Source of the DNA: an uncultured Tateyamaria sp.
Lineage (GTDB): Bacteria > Pseudomonadota > Alphaproteobacteria > Rhodobacterales > Rhodobacteraceae
NCBI GenBank assembly: GCA_905480645.1
Contig: CAJQRC010000021.1
Location: 124,001 to 188,000 of the forward strand
Direction: 5' to 3'
Length of the DNA stretch: 64,000 nt
The notes under the pieces were generated by a model. The model ran no database searches, was not told the DNA's origin, and saw only the letters and a list, made by a program, of their open reading frames with translations. A program made the position numbers and the translations under genes. Positions within the stretch are counted from its first letter, which is position 1; every line of letters starts with the position of its first letter. Positions 41,064 through 50,769 of the stretch are shown piece after piece.

Positions 41064-41601
41064 GGGTGAATTTTACCTTTTTATCCCCTACTATTTTTAG
41101 GGCCTTTCTTTCTACTACCCACGGTAGAAGCAAGGAGTAACGGCTTGCCTATCCACTGTATGATAATAAACGCCTTCTTCAAATAAAGTGAATTTATTGA
41201 TTTTATTTAAGTTGCCACTTGGTTATTATTTTAAGCTGTATGGCAGACGAGCGGACGCTGTTTTTTATCTATCACTTATGATGATGGATTAATGAAATTT
41301 TAGAAACAGACTTTTAAACAATCATTGAATGCAAAGTTTTTTAAAATAATACAAGCAAAAAAATTACTCTGTTAACTACCGTTGGACGCAAAATCCTCAT
41401 ATAAAAGTGTTTGGCAGATATACTTTATATCAATATTTTTTTGTTTCACTTTACGTAAATTTTTATTATTTAGCGTATAGAGTGGCAAATTTTCTTTTGT
41501 CTAACTATGGGATAATAACCAGCCTTAATTCAAGTTTAATTTGCATCTACTCACATATTGCCCGTTTTTAAATTGCGACTATCAAACTTATATTAAAATT
41601 C
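41064..41601. other. Gap between gltX and lexA where comEC often lies
   Basis: About 540 very AT-rich bases without open frame. A small TTCTAC-(8)-GTAGAA hairpin sits at 41110-41129 in the gltX leader. In many Rhodobacterales a comEC gene occupies this place; no trace of it can be read here. Confidence 0.4.
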
Positions 41602-42300
41602 TTAATAAGTACGAATTAAACCCACCAGTTTACCTTGTACTTTTACTTGGCCCACTGGGAAAACGCGCGTTTGGTATGCTGGATTTGCCGCTTCTAGCGC
41701 AATAGTACTGCCACGTTGCATAAAGCGTTTAAGTGTTGCTTCATGATCCTCAACTAGCGCAACGACTATGTCACCATTGTCTGCCGTAGAAGTCTCACGA
41801 ATAACGACTATATCTCCATCATTTATTCCCGCTTCAATCATAGAATCTCCTTTAACCTCAAGAGCATAATGATCAGCTTGCGTTGAAATCATATGATTTG
41901 GGACGGCTACTGAATGAGATACCTCTGAAATGGCGGATATGGGTACGCCTGCAGCAATGCGGCCCATTACTGGTAATTCAACTGCGTGAGTGGTCTCAAT
42001 ATTCATCGCGGCAGCTGGAGGGGATGCGCTGGGTCGATCCCCCTCGATAACGATTGGAGTGAAGCCGCTAGCCGGGCCTCCAAGGCTCTCTGGTAATTTC
42101 ACAACTTCAATGGCACGTGCTCGATGCGCTAGGCGACGAATAAAACCACGCTCTTCTAACGCTGTTATTAAACGGTGGATGCCAGATTTAGAACGTAGAT
42201 CTAAAGCTTCTTTCATTTCGTCAAAACTTGGAGGAACGCCATCGCGCTGTACCCGCTTATGTATAAATTTAAGTAGATCCAATTGCTTTTGAGTCAGCAT
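41602..42300 (-). CDS. lexA: LexA repressor
   Basis: SOS-response repressor with self-cleavage. The 232-residue protein has an N-terminal winged helix ([28 protein letters not shown]), a linker, the Ala-Gly cleavage site in [10 protein letters not shown], the catalytic Ser in [11 protein letters not shown] and Lys in [10 protein letters not shown]. The ATG at 42300 has GGAG eight bases upstream and starts the canonical MLTQKQL; an in-frame upstream start would add 11 residues. A GTTC-N7-GTTC operator lies 47 bases upstream, so autoregulation is expected. Confidence 0.95.
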   Translation of the reverse strand: MLTQKQLDLLKFIHKRVQRDGVPPSFDEMKEALDLRSKSGIHRLITALEERGFIRRLAHRARAIEVVKLPESLGGPASGFTPIVIEGDRPSASPPAAAMNIETTHAVELPVMGRIAAGVPISAISEVSHSVAVPNHMISTQADHYALEVKGDSMIEAGINDGDIVVIRETSTADNGDIVVALVEDHEATLKRFMQRGSTIALEAANPAYQTRVFPVGQVKVQGKLVGLIRTY

Positions 42301-42346
42301 GCTCTTTTCTCCATTTAAATGCAGGTTTCTCATTCAATTTTGATTT

Positions 42347-42361
42347 GTTCTACTGATGTTC
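42347..42361 (-). promoter_or_regulatory. SOS box (LexA operator)
   Basis: GTTC-TACTGAT-GTTC on the plus strand, i.e. GAAC-N7-GAAC read towards lexA. This exactly fits the alphaproteobacterial LexA site GTTC-N7-GTTC. It lies between moeA and lexA, 47 bases before the lexA ATG, where it can overlap the lexA promoter and give negative autoregulation. Confidence 0.85.
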
Positions 42362-42378
42362 ACCTTTTGTGTCAACAA

Positions 42379-43557
42379 TTAGTCAAGGGTAATAGCATCC
42401 ATCATGGTTCCTTTCCTCTGAAAAGGGTCATGTGGTGGGCGGACCAATAATGCGTTTGATCTAGCAAGCACTGTTAATAGTGAGCTATCTTGTAAGCCTG
42501 CATCAGTAATTTTGCCATCCTTGATAATTGCGCGCATATAATGTTCGCGTGGTCCATTCGCGATCAGATCTGAAGCCAGTATTACTTTTATTCGTGGTGC
42601 TGGGAGCTGTGGTAGACCCATCATTGAAAGTAACATAGGTTTTATGAAAACTGTTCCGCAAACCATTGCAGAAACTGGATTGCCTGGTAGACCCACCATG
42701 GGAATGCCATTCATTCGGCCCGCCATTAGTGGCTTGCCCGGGCGCATAGCAACTTTGTAGAAGGCTTGTTGCATTCCTAGTTCGGCGGCAACATTTGCCA
42801 CTAAATCATGGTCTCCCACAGACGCGCCGCCTATGGTTATGATAAGGTCTGCGCCAGCAGTGAGTTTAAATACAGATTTGAGCGAGGAGTTTGTATCACG
42901 TGCGATTGGTAATACTCGTACTGTTGCTCCCATTGCTTCAAACATCGCCGCCAAGCCAAAATTATTAGAAGCTATTATCTGATCTTGGTGTGGGCTTTCG
43001 CCAGGCATAACCAACTCATCGCCAGTTGCAATAAGAGCGATGACAGGTTTTTTTATTACTGGTACTGTAGCATGGTTCATAGCTGCTAGAAGAGCAATAT
43101 CGCCCGAGCTCAGGCAGCAGGGCGGTGTCAGCAAAATCTGACCATGTTCAAAGTCAACACCTGCTGGACGTATATTACTCTTTAAATTGGAGCTGTCGAT
43201 TACTGTAATGACACTGCCAGACTTCTCAACATTTTCTTGGATAATTACTTTGTCGACGCCATCTGGGACAGGAGCACCGGTAAAAATACGAACAGCATGA
43301 CCAGCTTTTATAATACCTTTCCAACTGTGTCCGGCAGCGGCCTCACCAACAACTTTGAATTGTGCATACAGATCAGCCTCCACACCTTTTACCGCATACC
43401 CATCCATTGAAGAAGCTGCAAAAGGAGGTTGACTACGTGTTGCCGCGAGTGGCTTGGCCAACATGCGGCCAGCGGCATCTCTCAAGTCAACCATTTCATG
43501 AGGTAGTTGTGCTGTGAGGTGAAATAGATGCTCAAGCGCTTGTGAGACAGTGATCAT
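42379..43557 (-). CDS. moeA: Molybdopterin molybdenumtransferase MoeA
   Basis: Inserts molybdate into adenylylated molybdopterin. The 392-residue protein has the N-terminal [24 protein letters not shown], the MoCF-binding [10 protein letters not shown] and [12 protein letters not shown], and [15 protein letters not shown]-like [15 protein letters not shown]. It overlaps moaC by four bases (ATGA), so the two are co-translated. It is the last gene of the trpG-trpD-trpC-moaC-moeA run. Confidence 0.95.
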   Translation of the reverse strand: MITVSQALEHLFHLTAQLPHEMVDLRDAAGRMLAKPLAATRSQPPFAASSMDGYAVKGVEADLYAQFKVVGEAAAGHSWKGIIKAGHAVRIFTGAPVPDGVDKVIIQENVEKSGSVITVIDSSNLKSNIRPAGVDFEHGQILLTPPCCLSSGDIALLAAMNHATVPVIKKPVIALIATGDELVMPGESPHQDQIIASNNFGLAAMFEAMGATVRVLPIARDTNSSLKSVFKLTAGADLIITIGGASVGDHDLVANVAAELGMQQAFYKVAMRPGKPLMAGRMNGIPMVGLPGNPVSAMVCGTVFIKPMLLSMMGLPQLPAPRIKVILASDLIANGPREHYMRAIIKDGKITDAGLQDSSLLTVLARSNALLVRPPHDPFQRKGTMMDAITLD

Positions 43558-44027
43558 ATCACTTCGTAGCGTCCCGATTTACCACCATCTTTCAAAACGA
43601 CGCGCAGGCCTCCAATCTCCATGCTTTTATCAACCGCTTTGACCATATCATAAACTGTTAGAGCACAGGTTGAGGCTGCGGTTAGTGCTTCCATCTCAAC
43701 ACCTGTTTGGCCTGTTGTTTTTACTGTGGCAGTTATCTGTAACCCTGGCAGCTTTGAATCTAGTTCTAGATCGACAGCAACTTTTGTTATTGGCAGTGGA
43801 TGACAAAGTGGGATGAGTTCAGATGTTTTTTTAGCGCCAATAATACCAGCTAATCTTGCAACACCAATTACATCTCCTTTTCTTGCATGTCCCTCTTTAA
43901 TAATTTCAAACGTTTCTGCTTGCATTTTTACCCAGGCCTTCGCAACTGCAATTCTTGGTGTAACCGCTTTTTCTGAAACGTCGACCATATGGGCAGCGCC
44001 GTTGCTGTCAAAGTGGGTCAGTACCAT
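43554..44027 (-). CDS. moaC: Cyclic pyranopterin monophosphate synthase MoaC
   Basis: Second half of the first molybdenum-cofactor step. The 157-residue protein has [16 protein letters not shown] near the start, [13 protein letters not shown] with the catalytic region and [24 protein letters not shown] near the C-terminus. It starts one base after the trpC stop and overlaps moeA by four bases. MoaA is not in the window. Confidence 0.95.
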   Translation of the reverse strand: MVLTHFDSNGAAHMVDVSEKAVTPRIAVAKAWVKMQAETFEIIKEGHARKGDVIGVARLAGIIGAKKTSELIPLCHPLPITKVAVDLELDSKLPGLQITATVKTTGQTGVEMEALTAASTCALTVYDMVKAVDKSMEIGGLRVVLKDGGKSGRYEVI

Positions 44028-44028
44028 T

Positions 44029-44844
44029 CTATATGCCTTTGCTCTGTTGGATTGGATCCTTCAATATAGTTTGGGTCGCGCATGTTACGTCAGCTTGGCG
44101 CATTAAACTTTCACCCATGAGAAAAGTACGCACTCCATATTTAGTCATGTCGGCAAGATCCTTTGGCGTGTTAAGTCCACTCTCTGAAACAATGATGCGG
44201 TCTGATGGAACGAGTTTGGAAAGCTTTCGGGTAGTGTTTAAATTAGTTTCAAAAGTCTTTAGATTGCGATTATTAATCCCAATTAGCGGACTTTTAAGCG
44301 AAATTGCTCTCTCCAGTTCATGTATATCGTGCACTTCGATTAATACGTCCATGCCCCAGTCAATTGCCGTATCTTCTAATTCAGCAGCTTGTTGATCACT
44401 CACGCTGGCCATTATAATCAGTATACAGTCTGCTCCTAACGCTCGAGCTTCGATTATCTGATAGGGGTCGTACATGAAATCTTTGCGTAAAACTGGTAGA
44501 TTGCAAGCAGTACGCGCTGCTACTAAAAACTCTTTTGCACCTTGGAAACTAGGGCTGTCGGTCAGAACGGAGAGGCATGCCGCCCCACCGGCTTCATAGC
44601 TTTTTGCAATGGCTGCTGGTATAAAATCTGCACGGATTAAACCTTTAGATGGACTGGCCTTTTTAATTTCAGCAATTAACCCATACCCTGAGATACTAGC
44701 GCTTTGCAGGGATTTTGCGAAGGGTCTCACATGACCTGAATCACGAGCTTCGTTCTCGATGACATCAAGTGGCTTTATAGCTTTATCTGCAATAATTTCT
44801 TCTAGCTTGTAAGATTTAATGCGGTCAAGGATTGTGTCGGTCAT
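44029..44844 (-). CDS. trpC: Indole-3-glycerol-phosphate synthase
   Basis: Fourth step of tryptophan synthesis. The 271-residue TIM-barrel protein has [48 protein letters not shown] and [12 protein letters not shown]. Monofunctional (no TrpF fusion). It lies 71 bases after trpD and one base before moaC. The ribosome binding site is weak. Confidence 0.95.
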   Translation of the reverse strand: MTDTILDRIKSYKLEEIIADKAIKPLDVIENEARDSGHVRPFAKSLQSASISGYGLIAEIKKASPSKGLIRADFIPAAIAKSYEAGGAACLSVLTDSPSFQGAKEFLVAARTACNLPVLRKDFMYDPYQIIEARALGADCILIIMASVSDQQAAELEDTAIDWGMDVLIEVHDIHELERAISLKSPLIGINNRNLKTFETNLNTTRKLSKLVPSDRIIVSESGLNTPKDLADMTKYGVRTFLMGESLMRQADVTCATQTILKDPIQQSKGI

Positions 44845-44915
44845 AAAGTCAACTCATATTTTACGTGGGTTGTTGGTACAGCCCTTGATGTTTTCAATAT
44901 AGCAGCTTGAAAAAA

Positions 44916-45929
44916 TCAGCTTTGGCTGATTTTGGCTACAGCTGTGATTTTAGCCATTGCGGCACCGCTGTCGATGCTTTGTTGGGCAATTAAAACACAC
45001 TCTTTCAGATCGTTACTAATCCCTGCAACTTTCAGAGCGGCCGCGGAATTAAGTAGAACTGCATCTCGGTAAGCACCCGTCCTCCCGTTTAAAAGTGCAC
45101 TGAAGGCAGTGGCATTCTCCTTAGGTGTTCCACCAATTATATCTTTAAAGGGATGTACCGGAAGGCCTGCGTCTTCAGGATGAACTTCAAAATCGTGTAT
45201 AGTATTTTTTTCAAGTGCAGATACCCAAGAAAGACCCGTGATAGTAAGCTCGTCAGTCCCGTCTGACCCGTGTACAAGCCATGCAGCCTTAGAACCCAGT
45301 TGTTGTAGTGTTTCTGCCATTGGGCGGATTAGATCGCGCGAAAACGCTCCTGTAAGTTGCCGCTTTACGCCTGCCGGATTGGTCAGTGGACCCAGAATAT
45401 TAAAAATTGTTCGTGTTCCTAATTCAGCCCGGGTAGGCATCACATGAGCAATTGCCGGGTGATGCATAGGCGCCATCATAAAGCCTATACCAGTTTCTTT
45501 TAGTTCTTGTTCTACCACTTTTGGACCAACCATCACATTGATGCCCATTTGGGCTAACGCATCGGCTGCACCGGATTTTGAACTGAGGTTTCGGTTGCCG
45601 TGTTTGGCAACTGGCACACCTGCTCCTGCGACAACAAAGGCTGTTGCAGTAGAGATATTTAAAGTGCCTTTTCCGTCTCCACCTGTCCCCACAATATCCA
45701 TCGCGTCATCAGGAGCTTGCACAGTGTTGCATTTGGCACGCATCACCGCCGCTGCGGCGGCATACTCGGTAACAGTCTCACCACGCGTGCGCAATGCCAT
45801 AAGTAGGCCACCCATTTGGCTGGGTGTTGCTTCACCATTAAACAAGATTTGAAATGCTTGTTCAGCCTCTGCAGTAGTCAACGGACCCTCAGCGGCGGCA
45901 TTAATCAATGGTTTTAATGCATCGCTCAT
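44916..45929 (-). CDS. trpD: Anthranilate phosphoribosyltransferase
   Basis: Second step of tryptophan synthesis. The 337-residue protein has [18 protein letters not shown] with the PRPP-binding loop, [19 protein letters not shown] and [13 protein letters not shown]. Full length. It overlaps trpG by four bases (ATGA), as expected for coupled translation. Confidence 0.95.
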   Translation of the reverse strand: MSDALKPLINAAAEGPLTTAEAEQAFQILFNGEATPSQMGGLLMALRTRGETVTEYAAAAAVMRAKCNTVQAPDDAMDIVGTGGDGKGTLNISTATAFVVAGAGVPVAKHGNRNLSSKSGAADALAQMGINVMVGPKVVEQELKETGIGFMMAPMHHPAIAHVMPTRAELGTRTIFNILGPLTNPAGVKRQLTGAFSRDLIRPMAETLQQLGSKAAWLVHGSDGTDELTITGLSWVSALEKNTIHDFEVHPEDAGLPVHPFKDIIGGTPKENATAFSALLNGRTGAYRDAVLLNSAAALKVAGISNDLKECVLIAQQSIDSGAAMAKITAVAKISQS

Positions 45930-46507
45930 ACTGTCACCGGAAGTAAATTAAGAAAGTTTTTTAACATGGCATGTCCGTGCTCTGAGCGGATAGATTCAGG
46001 GTGAAACTGTACGCCGTGTATGGGTAACTCTCGGTGGGTGATACCCATAATAGTTCCGTCTTCTAATTCTGCATTAATTACAAGGCAGTCGGGAAGACTT
46101 TGACGTTCCACTACCAAGGAGTGATAGCGAGTGGCACTAAAAGGAGAAGGCAGTCCTTCAAAAATATCTTCTTCACTATGGAATATGGTTCCTAATTTTC
46201 CATGAACAATATCATTGGCGCGGATAACCTTGCCGCCAAATGCCTGCCCTATGGTTTGATGTCCAAGACAAACTCCCATGAGCGGTATACGTAATTCCGC
46301 CGCCGCTTGCGTTAGTGCAAGGCAGATGCCTGCTTGATTAGGATCGCGAGGCCCTGGAGAAAGTAAAATACCGCTAGGATCCATTGCCACAGCTTCTTTC
46401 ACAGTGAGCGCATCGTTGCGAAGTACAACGACCTCAGCGCCTAAACTGCCAAGATAATGCACCAAATTATAGGTGAAACTGTCATAATTATCAATTAACA
46501 GGAGCAT
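45926..46507 (-). CDS. trpG: Anthranilate synthase glutamine amidotransferase subunit
   Basis: Supplies ammonia to TrpE. The 193-residue class I glutamine amidotransferase has the nucleophile Cys in [15 protein letters not shown], the oxyanion strand [11 protein letters not shown] and the His-Glu pair in [10 protein letters not shown]. It may also serve as PabA. It heads the trpG-trpD-trpC-moaC-moeA run; trpE is 4.3 kb away in the same direction, beyond four unrelated genes. The region 46508-46675 holds divergent promoters. Confidence 0.95.
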   Translation of the reverse strand: MLLLIDNYDSFTYNLVHYLGSLGAEVVVLRNDALTVKEAVAMDPSGILLSPGPRDPNQAGICLALTQAAAELRIPLMGVCLGHQTIGQAFGGKVIRANDIVHGKLGTIFHSEEDIFEGLPSPFSATRYHSLVVERQSLPDCLVINAELEDGTIMGITHRELPIHGVQFHPESIRSEHGHAMLKNFLNLLPVTV

Positions 46508-46675
46508 TGTCGTAATCTTTGTTCCAGGTAGCAGGGGTCGTGTTCTAAATTACTCTTATAAATGTCAAGTGTGCTAGTCAGCGTTAAGTGTTGGATAGAC
46601 TTATTACAAGAATAAATTAGTTGTATCTAGTGCTTGCAACGCAAAGTACGTAACAAGGTAAGTGGAGGCTTTGAT

Positions 46676-47902
46676 ATGGTACGAAACCTTATAAATGGTT
46701 TGATTTGCGGGGGGCTTGTTGGTCTAACCCTTTTTGTACTAATATCTGTTTTGATTGGTCAGCCTATACAACCTGACGTTGTGACTAAGGCACCCAGATC
46801 GGGAAAGGTTCCTATAACTGGCAATTCAAGCACGACCATTGCGGTTGCTGATGCTGACCTGGTTGTAGACAGTGAACCGCGACAGGAGTCATTCCAGACA
46901 GCTGATAACACAACTGGCGTATCCATAGCAGGTTTTGATACGTCTTCTATTCCTGAAATTGGTAATATTGAGGTTTTAATCAAGCCATCGAATGAAATAG
47001 ATAATAGTGGCTTCACCATATTACATGAAGAACCTTTTCTGCCTGGCCGCCAATCTATTCTGCCTTCCGTGCAAAGTCCTGAAGATGTGTTGTCAATCTC
47101 GACAAAGCCGGCGCAGTCACTGGTGCCTGAATTTCCGCAAAAAGATGGTATAATTTCTGCCGATGACATTTCGAGTAATGCGAAACACGTTGATCAACTG
47201 GAGAACCGTCGGCCGATTGAAACATTTGCATCACCATTTAGTAATCCCGACGATCGCCCTTTAGTGGCCATTGTTCTTATTGATAATTCTATTGACCGTT
47301 CCGATGGACCATTGGGAATAGCAGGGTTGAACAACTTTCCTTTCCCACTGAGTTTTGCTGTTGACGCAACGTTGCCTGGCGCGTCAGAGCGCATGGCAGA
47401 ATATCGTGCTCAGGGATTTGAGGTAATGACTTTATTGGATGTTCCTCAAGGGGCGACCGCTTTGGATGCAGAAATTGCTTTACTTACAGTATTAGAGAAA
47501 GCACCTGAATCGATCGGTGTAATGGAAGGTGTTGGCACAGGATTACAGGTTGGCCGAGATGTGTCTGATAGACTTATCAAATTGCTCAAAAGTACTGGGC
47601 ATGGTTTTTTGCTTCATTCCAAAGGGTTAAACACTGCCCAAAAGCTCGCACTGCGTGAAGGTGTACCGACAGGATTAATTTTCCGTGATTTTGATAGTGC
47701 TGGTCAAAAGCCTGAAGTTATTCGACGTTTTTTAGATCAAGCTGCATCTCGAGCAGGCCAATATGGAGAGGTAATTATGCTCGGTAGGGTCCGTTCTGAA
47801 ACTATTTTGGCACTCGTTTTATGGAGTTTGCAGGATCGGACGGAGCAGGTTGAACTTGCACCTATTTCAGCAGTGCTTTTGGCGCTGGCAGCAGATCATT
47901 AA
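46676..47902 (+). CDS. Divergent polysaccharide deacetylase family protein (YibQ-like)
   Basis: A 408-residue envelope protein with an N-terminal membrane anchor (GLICGGLVGLTLFVLIS), a long low-complexity periplasmic linker to about residue 190, and a C-terminal divergent polysaccharide deacetylase domain (VAIVLIDNSIDRS, PFPLSFAVDATLPGA, EVMTLLDVPQGA, VPTGLIFRDFD). GGAGG eight bases before the ATG at 46676 decides the start over an upstream in-frame TTG. Family members often sit near cell-wall hydrolase regulators; a role in the envelope is inferred. Confidence 0.85.
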   Translation: MVRNLINGLICGGLVGLTLFVLISVLIGQPIQPDVVTKAPRSGKVPITGNSSTTIAVADADLVVDSEPRQESFQTADNTTGVSIAGFDTSSIPEIGNIEVLIKPSNEIDNSGFTILHEEPFLPGRQSILPSVQSPEDVLSISTKPAQSLVPEFPQKDGIISADDISSNAKHVDQLENRRPIETFASPFSNPDDRPLVAIVLIDNSIDRSDGPLGIAGLNNFPFPLSFAVDATLPGASERMAEYRAQGFEVMTLLDVPQGATALDAEIALLTVLEKAPESIGVMEGVGTGLQVGRDVSDRLIKLLKSTGHGFLLHSKGLNTAQKLALREGVPTGLIFRDFDSAGQKPEVIRRFLDQAASRAGQYGEVIMLGRVRSETILALVLWSLQDRTEQVELAPISAVLLALAADH

Positions 47903-47959
47903 GATGTTGAAATAGGTTTTGATAATACTGCTCTTGAGCTTTTGGTGAATCAATTAATA

Positions 47960-49099
47960 ATGAGAAAAGAAGTGCTGATATTTAACAGGAATAATGAAAA
48001 GTTTCGTGCTGAGTGGCCTATTACGCTGATTTGGTTTGTGTTTTTGGTCATGGCTTGGTTGGGCGATTACCTCAAACCCAATTTAATTGGATCTGGTCTC
48101 TCATGGCTAATGTTGGCGTTAATTTTCTCATTTATGCTTGCTACAGTTTTTCGTGTCGTGCATCACGCTGAATGTTTAGCTGTTATTTTTGGTGAGCCTT
48201 ATGGGACCCTAATTCTTACTTTGTCCGTTATAGGAATTGAGGTCGCATTGATTACAGCAGTTATGCTGAATGGCGACAATAACCCAACTTTAGCCAGAGA
48301 TACCATGTTTTCAGTTTTGATGATTGTTATGAATGGACTTGTAGGGTTAAGCTTATTGATTGGGGGGCTACGGCACGGATTACAAGTTTTTAATCTTTCA
48401 GGTGCAAATGCTTATTTGGTTGTCCTTCTTCCAGTTGCTATAACAAGTTTAGTTTTACCGAGCTTTACTGTCTCCGCACCAGGAGGCGGCCTTTCTCCAA
48501 TACAGACTATATTTCAAATCGTCATTTCGCTTTTGTTATACGGAACGTTTCTCGTATATCAGACACGAGGAAAACCGGAGATATTTCAACAACCAATCTC
48601 AGAAATCCCTACCACTAGTGGATCTTCAACTTATGAAATGACAACGGGTAGTGTAGCATATCATATGACTTTCCTGTTTCTGGCAATGTTGCCTATCGTA
48701 CTCCTTTCCAAAAAATTAGCGGTTTATGTGGATTACAAAATCATCGACGTTGGTGCGCCAGTAGCTTTGGGTGGTTTTCTGGTGGCTGCTATGATTCTTA
48801 CACCGGAAGCAATAGCTGCACTGGAATCAGCCCGTTCAAATCAGCTACAGCGCGCAGTAAACATTTGTTTAGGTTCAGCCTTAGCCACAATCGGCCTTAC
48901 CGTTCCAGCAGTGTTGATAGCTGCAGAGTTAGCCGGTCTTCAAGTAGAGTTGGGTTTGGGGCCAGCTGAAATCGTACTTTTAGGCCTCACGCTAGCAGTA
49001 AGTATTGTAACATTTGTTGGAACCCGAACGAACTCCTTGCAAGGGGTTGTCCACTTAGCCGCATTTCTAACTTACATTGTACTCATCTTTGATGCTTGA
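47960..49099 (+). CDS. chaA: Calcium/proton antiporter, ChaA/CAX type
   Basis: Cation exporter of the Ca2+:cation antiporter superfamily. The protein of about 379 residues has 11 likely membrane helices and two related halves with acidic motifs, LILTLSVIGIEVALI with the transport Glu in the first and MILTPEAIAALESARSNQLQRAVN in the second. The ATG at 47960 is chosen; TTG 47942 or GTG 47945 are possible starts, and none has a strong ribosome binding site. Substrate could be Ca2+, Na+ or K+. The next gene overlaps its end by eight bases. Confidence 0.8.
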   Translation: MRKEVLIFNRNNEKFRAEWPITLIWFVFLVMAWLGDYLKPNLIGSGLSWLMLALIFSFMLATVFRVVHHAECLAVIFGEPYGTLILTLSVIGIEVALITAVMLNGDNNPTLARDTMFSVLMIVMNGLVGLSLLIGGLRHGLQVFNLSGANAYLVVLLPVAITSLVLPSFTVSAPGGGLSPIQTIFQIVISLLLYGTFLVYQTRGKPEIFQQPISEIPTTSGSSTYEMTTGSVAYHMTFLFLAMLPIVLLSKKLAVYVDYKIIDVGAPVALGGFLVAAMILTPEAIAALESARSNQLQRAVNICLGSALATIGLTVPAVLIAAELAGLQVELGLGPAEIVLLGLTLAVSIVTFVGTRTNSLQGVVHLAAFLTYIVLIFDA

Positions 49100-49574
49100 A
49101 ATAGGAAAAATTCGTATAGTTCAGAACCCGAGGTTGATCACCTCAATAATGATGGGGGGGATTTCTACAATTTTGTTTGGAACCGTTGTGTACAATGATT
49201 TATCTGCTCTACCAGAAACCGGTTATTTAGAAGTCCCAAAAGGGTTAATTTTCCGTTACTTTGTTGCGATGGCACTTGGCGGCATATTTCTGGGAAATCT
49301 GTTGGTTAATTTATTCGGTAAAGCTGGAGTTTTAGGATGGATATTAGCTCTTGGGGCTGGGGCCATAGTTACGTTTGGGGCTGGCCTGATTGGCAGCTTA
49401 ATTGGTCTTCTTCCCGACCAATTATCAAATGGTTTTCAAGCTACAGACCTTATTGCCGTTGCTGCTGGAGCTTTAATTTTACCCTTTGCATTGAGTGACA
49501 ACACTTGGCTGTTTCTTTTTTTTCCTGCGTTGATAATTATCATTCACTTATGGGTAAAAAAATTGCGCAAATAA
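49092..49574 (+). CDS. Hypothetical four-helix membrane protein
   Basis: A 160-residue protein with four or five hydrophobic helices (about residues 17-35, 56-75, 80-105, 120-140 and 142-155) and a basic C-terminal WVKKLRK. The ATG at 49092 overlaps the chaA stop by eight bases, which implies co-translation and a functional link with the antiporter. I do not recognise the family. The gene before the ParA-like gene ends here, converging with it. Confidence 0.65.
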   Translation: MLEIGKIRIVQNPRLITSIMMGGISTILFGTVVYNDLSALPETGYLEVPKGLIFRYFVAMALGGIFLGNLLVNLFGKAGVLGWILALGAGAIVTFGAGLIGSLIGLLPDQLSNGFQATDLIAVAAGALILPFALSDNTWLFLFFPALIIIIHLWVKKLRK

Positions 49575-49831
49575 TATTTTAATAGGTATTAGTGAAAAAA
49601 TTTTAGTGAGTTATTACAGCTTTTGTATATTCAGATAACCGTATAATCAATTTTTAAGTACTTCATTCACTAATATTTATTGCAGACTGTAAATGAAAAA
49701 AATTGAAAGCTTGAATTAGCATAATGTTGTTTTTATATTTTTGGTAGATGGTCCTAATGTCTTGAAATTCCGATCATACGAAAAGCATTGCACCTGTTTC
49801 TACCTAAGTCCTTTGCCATTATTCATTTAGT

Positions 49832-50455
49832 TTATCTTAAGGCTGCTCGAACTTCTTCCGCTATTTTTCTAATTTCAAACGCTGCTAACCCACCAGCCTC
49901 CATTTCTGAAGCGGTTGAATTATGATAACTGGCCACCGAGTGGGCAACACGGTTCATCAAAACTGTGGAACAAAAAGACCCTCCCAAGAGATCTGCTGTC
50001 TCAGACAAATTTTGCTTGGTCTGTTCTAACAGGTTCGACCGCTGACCCATGGTTAAAACGATCATCCAAGGTTTTTTAAGTGAATTCGCAATCTTTACCG
50101 TTTTTGGTAAAATCTCTATGTCGTATCGGCTCATTTTCGTTGGCAAAATGACAAAATCTGCAACAGAAATTATACTCCTAATGTTCACCTTATCATCATG
50201 CCAAGGCGGTGTATCAATAATTAACCAGTCGCAGTTTTGTTTTTCACACGCTTTGACGAGGGCAGGAAGTTTGTGGATTGGGCCGGTTGCGCGCACAGGC
50301 TTCCCAGCCTCGCGACGTTCCAGCCATTTAGCCGAACTACCTTGCGGATCAGAGTCATAAACTGCAACGGTTCCAGGCATTTCTAACGAAATTCCTTGAC
50401 AAATAGTCGATTTGGAAACGCCGCCTTTCTGGTGGCAAATCGCAACAGTTTTCAT
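49832..50455 (-). CDS. ParA-family ATPase without ParB partner
   Basis: A 207-residue ATPase of the ParA/MinD class. The deviant Walker A is HQKGGVSKSTICQG (Lys10 and Lys15), with Ser instead of the usual Gly before the second Lys; Walker A' is YDSDPQGSSAKWLERR, and Walker B is DWLIIDTPPW. It lacks the N-terminal DNA-binding extension of P1-type ParA. No parB, parS cluster or plasmid replication gene is nearby. It sits between chaA and trpE. Possible roles are positioning of a protein cargo, or a remnant of a mobile element. Confidence 0.85.
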   Translation of the reverse strand: MKTVAICHQKGGVSKSTICQGISLEMPGTVAVYDSDPQGSSAKWLERREAGKPVRATGPIHKLPALVKACEKQNCDWLIIDTPPWHDDKVNIRSIISVADFVILPTKMSRYDIEILPKTVKIANSLKKPWMIVLTMGQRSNLLEQTKQNLSETADLLGGSFCSTVLMNRVAHSVASYHNSTASEMEAGGLAAFEIRKIAEEVRAALR

Positions 50456-50769
50456 CTTAGTTATCCATCTTATGGGCTGGTAGAACCTCTACACAATTGC
50501 ACACCTGCAAAAATACGAAAACCTTTTTTTAAGTGGATGAAAAATTGGTGACTTTGTATCCGTAAAAACTGATGATTTTAAAGAAGCTAATTTTGTTACT
50601 ACAAATGCCACTGTTATTGATTTTGGCAGGCTGATCGTATCCAAGATAAAATCTAAGGCTAATGAACTATCACATTTTTTATTTTACCATCTATGGAAGT
50701 AAAAGCCAATTTCTGGGAAGGTCTACTCTTGGATCAAATTTGATGATCAAACGCCCAGTGGCTATCCCA
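50456..50769. other. Gap between trpE and the ParA-like gene
   Basis: 314 bases without an open frame of note. No iterons, parS-like palindromes or tRNA were seen. Probably carries the parA promoter. Confidence 0.35.

Noticed and set aside
49832-50769. Plasmid partition locus or replication origin
   Set aside because: There is only a ParA-like gene; no ParB, iterons, parS-like repeats or Rep gene.
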